Of a stretch of DNA of 64,000 nucleotides, positions 59,501 through 64,000 are shown one piece after another. The stretch comes from Ceriagrion tenellum (Eukaryota > Arthropoda > Insecta > Odonata > Coenagrionidae). Below the pieces are notes generated by a model that did not search any database, had not been told where the DNA came from, and worked only from the letters and a program-made list of their open reading frames with translations. Each line of letters starts with the position of its first letter. Position 1 is the first letter of the stretch. Position numbers and translations under genes: made by a program. The DNA is taken from assembly GCA_963169105.1 (NCBI GenBank), contig OY720642.1, positions 22,934,965 to 22,998,964 on the forward strand, written 5' to 3'.

Positions 59501-62500
59501 GGGTAGAATGCCCCCCAGTTGTTGGCACTTTGTAATTTACAATGTGATATTGAGTATAAGAAAGGAGTTGCAACATTTTTGCGTTCGAATTCAGATGCAG
59601 TGAAGTTCGGCTGAATATGTACTGGAGGTTTCGCCCACGTTTCACCACTTGAGAAGTGACTACCGACCATACCACTGCATTTGCTCTGGGAAAATTGAAG
59701 GTTTTCTTAGCGGAAAGTTAAGACCAACACTTCTTTTGCAAGTGTTTTGTAACTCTACCACTCCAATAACTGTAGTGAATTTCGGATGTACATATTATTT
59801 GTACATATAGTATCCTCATGACCATGTTTTTACTTAGTGCGCGTTAACTTAAATTAGACGAATTTTTATCAGATGCCAATTACTGGTATTGAAATGCAAC
59901 TATATTCCAGTTATTGGCATAGTGTGCCAATTATTGGAAATTTCACCAAACGTAGTATTTTATTTATATTGTACTCCAAATGGATCATAATGCCCATCTA
60001 CAGTCATATTTGAAATTTTAAGTCATAAAAATGAGTGCAACCAGTAATTGGCACGGGTGCCAATTACTAGCAAAGTTGGTGCCAAGAACTGGCTACAGCC
60101 ACAATGAAAATTTCAAGTATTTACCTTCGACTTTTGATTATGTATTTCTGATTTATAGGTTGTTAGTGCGAGGATGGTTCCACGGAAAAGTAATAGATAC
60201 ACGGAAGAAAGTCTTTGTGCTGACGTTGAGGCAGTAAAAAAAGGCATGGATTTCAAGACCGCGGCAAAATAATTTCAAGGGATGAGACAAATATAGAATT
60301 AGTTGACCATTATTTTACATTGTTTCCATTCATTTTCCATGAATAAAAATGCAATATGGCATAGATTTCTTAGACTATGGAAATACGGAAGGATGTTTCA
60401 TAAAGGTGCACTGGTCCGGGAGCCTAATTTGTAGGGGACAAAGAATTTCAGAAATAGTTTTCGAATATATGTTGATATTCTTTTTAAATAAATCACTCAA
60501 CATGTGATGAAAAACTCCTCGTACCTATATATGAACGTCTTTTCTAGTTGGATATTTGAATGTGCCCAAAAAAGATTTCAACGCAGAAAGGAAGACATCC
60601 CAACCAGTGTCAAGAAATTCATGGAGAAAAATAATCGCAGAACTCCTTATAAGGACAATATGCCTGGAAATAAGTGGTATCATTCCTTTTTGCGTCGACA
60701 CCCAGAAATTTCTTGTCGGACTCCCGAAGGAGTTACTGCGGCAAGAGTATGCGTAAGTGAGGAAGATTTAAGAGATTGGTTTAAATCTGTGGAGAATATC
60801 CTTGTATAAGAAAATAATTTTTATATCCTCTCTGATACTGATAGGGTTTTAAATGGTGATGAAACGAACTTCATGTTATGCCCGAAAAAGAATTTGGTGT
60901 TTGCCCCAACTGGTTTAAGAAATGTGTATGAAGTAGAACACAGTCAGGCAAACGCAACTCTTACTGTTATGTGCACCTTTTCAGCCTCTGGAAGAACATG
61001 TCCGCCAATGATAATCTATCCTCTCCAGAGGATTCCAAATGAAATAGTCCAAAAAGTTCAAAATTAGTGGAGGGTTGGGCACATCGACAATGGATGGATG
61101 AAGTCAGTAGTGTTTTTCGAATTTATTGGGAACGTTTTTCACCCTTATCTTGAGGAAAACAAAATTCCATTGCCATTAGTGTTGTTTGTAGATGGCCACA
61201 AAACCCACCTAACATACCATCTACGTTTGCTCTGCAAAGAACTTATCATTAACAAATTATTTTCATTGCTCTATACCCAAATTCCAAAAGGATGTTGCAG
61301 CCCGCTGATGTAGCTGCCTTCAGGCCAGTGAAAAGTAAATGGAAGGATTCTGTTTCCGCATGAAGGACTAAACATCCAACCAAACCTGTAACTAAAGAGG
61401 ATTTTTCTCCCATTCTTTCAGCCATGTTGGATAACGTTGACTTGTCTGGGTCACTTAAGAATGGTTTCAGGGCAACAGGCCTATATCCGTGTAATGCAAA
61501 CGCAATAGATTATTCAAAGTGTTTCGGGAAACGTTTACCCATGGTCAAGGCAAATATTTCAGGATTAAGGATGAGTGCACTCCCATATGACGACTTTGCT
61601 ATGATTGTTGGGATGGACCGAATCGAAATATTAAAAAAAATTCAACAATCATCAAAAGAAGAAAGCTACTAGGATGATTTTAAGGCTCTCTTTAGGTTGT
61701 GGGAGCGCTATCAAAAAACCCAATCAGAGGTGAATGAGCTAAAAAGAAATGGTGCTCAGGAACAAGCACGTAATCAAATTCAAATAGAAGATATTATTGA
61801 TGGAAAATTTTCCTTTCCTATGGAAAATGCAGCAGTCCCATCGAACATTACTGTTTCACTAAGTTCAAGTGATTCAGAGCAAGGAGAAGATCTATGCTAT
61901 AGTGAAGTACCACGTAGTGTCACCCCAATAAATAAAATCCTTGTTTGGCCAGAAACACCAAAAGAAAGGGAAAAAGAAATATTGAAAGGGTATCATTTGT
62001 ATTGACCTCTGATAAGTAGAAGGAATACCATGAAAAAAACAACAAATAAAAGAAAAAAAACAAAGGAGAGTGGAAAGGGAAGAGAATAAAACTACAAAAG
62101 CAAGCAGCAAAAAACACCACGAGGGAAAAGGGAAATGAGAGAAAAGCCATATGACAGCCAAATACAAGTTCAAAAGTAGCAAAAACACTGACATTAGAAA
62201 AAAACCAGAAACAGTTATCCTCCAAAATTATAACTAACACCGAGTTATTACTAGCGGAAAGTCCCAAGCATGTCCACTTCGAATCTCATTCTTTGCGATC
62301 ACTTGAAAACGGTCCTACATGCCCCCGTAGAAGAAGAGAGATAATCAATGGTATGGGCTATAATTGCACTCATACAGTGGGAGATAAGACTAATTTGAAT
62401 GCAGCAATTGCAAGAAGTTTTATCATCGAGACTGTGTCCCTACAATCCACCACATGCACATTCTAGATGATACCAATGATGATCTATTTTTTTGCCATGA

Positions 62501-63122
62501 ATGTTATGAGTTAATAGACAGCAGTAGTTCTGAATAAGAAACTTTATTTTGAACAAAAGTTTGACAAATATGTATTCTCTTATTTATTAAATCTGTAAAA
62601 ATTACTTTTTTTTCCAAAATCATACTTTGTAAACATGTGAAGTAATAAAGTAGTCACCTACAAACTAAGATAACATTATAATTTATACGGTATACCCTTG
62701 AAATTTCATCTCTTAGAATGACTCATCACAACACATTTAAGATATGTTGGTATGATTATTATTGATGGTAAGAGAAATTTTGATTCGGAAAACCTCAAAA
62801 ACTTCGTATTTCTATAAAATGTGTTAAAGTAGAACGATTCCATCGCGTAGTTTATAAATATCTGGTGTGCCAATAATAGGAAAATCGTGTGCCAATAAAT
62901 GGGTAAAAGGTCCCAATAACGGTAATTTTGCTACTTTTTTCTTTAACATTTTTAGTAAATAGCTGGGTATAAAACAAACCTCTGTAACAATAGTGAAATA
63001 TAGAACCATGATTTTCATGTTTAAGAAAAATATTTGCTTGGTTGAAATGGATATACAGGAGTCACGGGAGGTAATTTTCTACAACAAGGTCCTTTAAGTG
63101 CCAATAACTGGGTGATTTACCC
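59501..63122 (+). mobile_element. 3.6-kb Tigger/pogo-like element with iterated TGCCAATTAYTGG motifs
   Basis: The ends are inverted: GGGTAGAATGCCCCCCAGTT at the left and, read inward from the right, GGGTAAATCACCCAGTTATT, both followed by GGCACTT, with TA at each outer edge (59499-59500, 63123-63124). Variants of TGCCAATTAYTGG recur in both orientations inside the left 600 bases and the right 260 bases. The interior encodes one decayed transposase on the plus strand. Confidence 0.85.
60174..62005 (+). pseudogene. Tigger/pogo-like DDE transposase, broken
   Basis: N-terminal psq-like HTH from ATG 60174 (MVPRKSNRYTEESLCADVEA) to a TAA at 60270. The next 230 bases are unreadable. Then the second HTH (SWIFECAQKRFQRRKEDIPT, MPGNKWYHSFLRRHPE). 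The DDE core keeps all three acids: NGDETNF (Asp 60858), LFVDGHKTHL (Asp 61191), LQPADVAAFRP (Asp 61307, after a frameshift between about 61245 and 61290). C-terminal FRATGLYPCNANAIDYSKCF and a coiled stretch LWERYQKTQSEVNELKRN. In-frame stops at 60807, 61065, 61361 and 61670. A downstream Cys-containing frame (DDLFFCHECYELID, about 62486-62536) may be the original C-terminus. Dead copy, but readable enough to classify. Confidence 0.88.
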
Positions 63123-63124
63123 TA

Positions 63125-64000
63125 GGTTACTTGTGTTACTGCGGGACGCTCCTACTATAGCTACATCACTCGGAAGAAGTTGCGTATATCTATTCGAAAT
63201 ACTGCGAACAGCTATTACATGAAGCTTTTCTGGAAAGGTAAACGGTTACACCAAGAAAAAGGGGAACTTCTAAAATGGGTTGACCGGAGAAAAGCAAAAA
63301 AGGATTATGGATTACGAAGTATACAGTGAAAACAGGCTCATTACTGATACAATACTTCAAGAGAGAGAGCTCTATAAATATTTTATCAACATTTCCGAAT
63401 CAACGAAAGAATACCTAATCTTACAAAGTCATTCCGTGATAACCACCCAAACAAAATGTCTATTATCACTAGAACTGGTCTTTTCACCGGAAGTACTAAA
63501 ATATAAAAACGTATTCTCCACAATAATAACCGCCGGGACTGATAGAAGAAATGCAAGTACACTGAAAATAACGTTATTCCATATCATGGATGTAACTTGT
63601 TTCATGTTCACATCAAGCTCCGAGAATTTCGAATTTATTTCCACTTATCATCAGGTAGATTGAGGAAAATATCATTGGACCTATAAATCAGTGACTTTGG
63701 TCTCATTTTAAAGAAAAATATCTCACCCTTCCAAATACACAAAAATATCAGCCCCTCACCGAGCTACTTTCCGACATTTTTGACGAAAAATACCAGTCCT
63801 TTTGCATGGGAAATGGCACGTGTATGCACTCCAGAGAGACCATATTAAAATTAGGAATTTCTAAACCTAGATCACTTAAAAAATAAACAATTGTACATTT
63901 TATCAACTATTTTTTAAAATAAATCATATCGTCACCGCAGCAATTATTTCAGGATCACAAAAGCCTTCCGTTGTGAAGGAGTTTTGAACGCACCACATGA
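63125..64000. other. Sequence beyond the Tigger-like element, no gene assigned
   Basis: A plus-strand frame from ATG 63307 to 63663 (118 codons, with SENRLITDTILQEREL and LELVFSPEVLKYKNVFS) overlaps a minus-strand frame containing a hydrophobic stretch (SVLAFLLSVPAVIIVENTF). Neither is recognised, and they cannot both be real. The last 330 bases show nothing. Confidence 0.35.

Noticed and set aside
63280..63663. 127-codon plus-strand ORF near the right edge as a gene
   Set aside because: No recognisable family, and overlapped by an equally open minus-strand frame; the long version needs a TTG start.

Overview
The window is eukaryotic, A+T-rich and very repeat-rich, and is almost certainly from an arthropod (probably an insect; I cannot place it more closely). 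The evidence is a single spliced gene with GT-AG introns and a phosphatidylinositol-4-phosphate 5-kinase protein, embedded in old Penelope-like, CR1/jockey-like LINE, pogo/Tigger-like, piggyBac-type and hAT-like elements.

Backbone gene. One gene on the minus strand fills most of the window: a type I PIP5K (maker of PI(4,5)P2). I resolve 13 coding exons from an ATG at 55032 to the window edge at position 1. All splice phases agree, giving at least 1066 codons. Exons at 53.8-50.4 kb carry the N-terminal and central kinase domain. The exon at 44.6-44.8 kb is a Gly/Ser-rich insert. The exons at 32.9 and 24.5 kb carry the metal-binding and specificity-loop parts. Exons at 14.8 and 12.6 kb begin a tail, and one giant exon (1-1622) encodes at least 540 residues of disordered, SH3-ligand-bearing C-terminus that is still open at the edge. 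A CpG-rich segment at about 57.9 kb is a phase-compatible 5' untranslated exon candidate.

Repeats by region. 3.8-8.6 kb: a 4.7-kb structure with two 634-bp inverted arms and a second, nested TIR pair. 8.9-9.0 kb: a 127-bp piggyBac-type MITE with TTAA duplication. 11.3-11.5 kb: a 154-bp near-perfect palindrome with Penelope-type terminal sequence. 25.1-25.8 kb: a LINE 3' end. 27.6-30.7 kb: a degraded Penelope-like element (RT plus GIY-YIG) carrying a 214-bp tRNA-derived SINE; a piece of its 5' part lies inverted at 41.6-42.4 kb. 36.4 kb: a tRNA-like sequence ending in T8. 36.95-38.57 kb: a complete-ended Tigger-like element that has lost its DDE core. 42.5-43.0 kb: another Tigger-type N-terminus. 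49.0-50.1 kb: a second LINE 3' end. 57.06-57.73 kb: a hAT-like element with TATAT duplication that interrupts an unrecognised plus-strand reading frame. 59.5-63.1 kb: a 3.6-kb Tigger-like element with iterated subterminal motifs and a broken transposase.

How it fits together. Apart from the PIP5K exons, nearly everything that can be recognised is transposon-derived and intronic. The most notable architecture is the pair of inverted Penelope copies in the two introns flanking the PIP5K exon at 32.9 kb, which could pair in the pre-mRNA. I did not find an obviously new multi-gene system.
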